Below are positions 5,637 to 6,139 of a stretch of 6,139 nucleotides of DNA, one piece after another. The notes beneath the pieces are model-generated. The model was not told where the DNA came from and did no database searches. It worked only from the letters and a program-made list of their open reading frames with translations. Each line of letters opens with the position of its first letter. Position 1 is the stretch's first letter. The translations under genes and the position numbers were made by a program. The DNA comes from an uncultured Lachnospiraceae bacterium (lineage in GTDB: Bacteria > Bacillota_A > Clostridia > Lachnospirales > Lachnospiraceae): NCBI GenBank assembly GCA_946613735.1, contig CAMOFS010000112.1, positions 1 to 6,139 of the forward strand. The letters are read 5' to 3'.

Positions 5637-6139
5637 ATGGCAAACAGAATATCACTCAACGCTACATCTTATCATGGCGCAGGTGCGATCAATGAGGTCG
5701 TTACCGAGATCAACAATAATGGCTTTAAGAAGGCCTTTGTGGCTTCAGATCCGGATCTGATCAAGTTTGGGGTTACTGCAAAGGTTACGGACCTGCTCGA
5801 TGCGGCAAAGATCCCCTACGAGATTTACTCTGATATAAAGCCCAACCCCACTATAGAAAACGTAAAAAACGGTGTAGAGGCTTTCAAGAAGTCCGATGCT
5901 GACTGTATCGTAGCTATCGGTGGCGGCTCCTCCATGGACACCTCGAAGGCTATCGGTATTATCATTACAAACCCTGAGTTTGCAGATGTCCGTTCGCTTG
6001 AAGGCGTTGCTCCCACCAAGAACCCCTGCGTACCTATCATCGCTGTTCCTACCACAGCCGGTACTGCAGCTGAGGTTACCATTAACTATGTTATCACAGA
6101 TGTAGAAAAGGAAAGAAAGTTCGTTTGTGTAGACACACA
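5637..6139 (+). CDS. fucO: Lactaldehyde reductase / 1,2-propanediol oxidoreductase, N-terminal part (3' end outside window)
   Basis: Iron-containing (group III) alcohol dehydrogenase that reduces lactaldehyde to 1,2-propanediol with NADH during anaerobic fucose or rhamnose breakdown; relatives also act on other short aldehydes. The window holds 167 codons of about 383. The start has AGGAG (5626-5630) 6 nt before the ATG, and the protein begins MANRISLNAT, like E. coli FucO. The dinucleotide-binding motif AIGGGSSMDTSKAIG is at residues 93-107. The segments NPEFADVRSLEGV (112-124) and PTTAGTAAEVTINYVITD (138-155) match FucO, as recalled, nearly residue for residue, which separates it from AdhE and butanol dehydrogenases. 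The iron-binding Asp/His residues lie beyond the window end and cannot be checked. The promoter and Rex-like palindrome upstream suggest redox control. Neighbouring sugar-pathway genes, if any, would be to the right. Confidence 0.88.
   Translation, partial: MANRISLNATSYHGAGAINEVVTEINNNGFKKAFVASDPDLIKFGVTAKVTDLLDAAKIPYEIYSDIKPNPTIENVKNGVEAFKKSDADCIVAIGGGSSMDTSKAIGIIITNPEFADVRSLEGVAPTKNPCVPIIAVPTTAGTAAEVTINYVITDVEKERKFVCVDT

Overview
The window looks like chromosomal DNA of an anaerobic Firmicute, most probably a Clostridia member of the Lachnospiraceae type. This is inferred from gene content (a DapL-type lysine pathway enzyme, the [FeFe]-hydrogenase maturase HydE, a Rex-like operator in front of an iron-dependent alcohol dehydrogenase), strong purine-rich ribosome binding sites and sigma-A style promoters. 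No 16S or other phylogenetic marker is present, so the family assignment is tentative.

Layout. (1) Bases 1-1586, plus strand: the 3' part of dapL (LL-diaminopimelate aminotransferase; the window opens at its probable PLP lysine), then a complete hydE, closed by a GC-rich intrinsic terminator that overlaps its stop codon. (2) Bases 1581-2936, minus strand: a MepA-like MATE efflux transporter converging on hydE, with the two stop regions overlapping by 6 bp. (3) Bases 2937-3114: a divergent regulatory region with an extended -10 promoter and an 11-bp-arm dyad for the MATE gene on the minus strand, and two consensus-like promoters for the rightward genes. (4) Bases 3115-5476, plus strand: a likely operon of four genes: a 95-aa protein I cannot identify, a half-length AI-2E/PerM-family membrane protein lacking the usual N-terminal half, a YitT-family membrane protein with a C-terminal DUF2179 domain, and a TetR-family regulator whose Shine-Dalgarno sequence overlaps the YitT stop codon. 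(5) Bases 5477-5636: a 160-bp control region with an extended -10 promoter, repeated GTTACA/TGTAAC half-sites and a perfect 18-bp palindrome closely matching the Rex operator. (6) Bases 5637-6139: the first 167 codons of fucO (lactaldehyde reductase / 1,2-propanediol oxidoreductase), cut by the window end.

Functionally, HydE serves hydrogen metabolism and FucO disposes of NADH by reducing an aldehyde; both belong to fermentative redox balance, and the palindrome suggests fucO senses NADH/NAD+ through Rex. The MATE pump and the YitT-TetR pair look like separate membrane-associated accessory units. I see no tRNA, rRNA, CRISPR array, insertion sequence or phage gene. I did not find a convincing previously undescribed multi-gene system; the most notable points are the Rex-like operator, the half-size AI-2E protein, and the unusual promoter/dyad arrangement of the MATE gene, which predicts a nearly leaderless mRNA.
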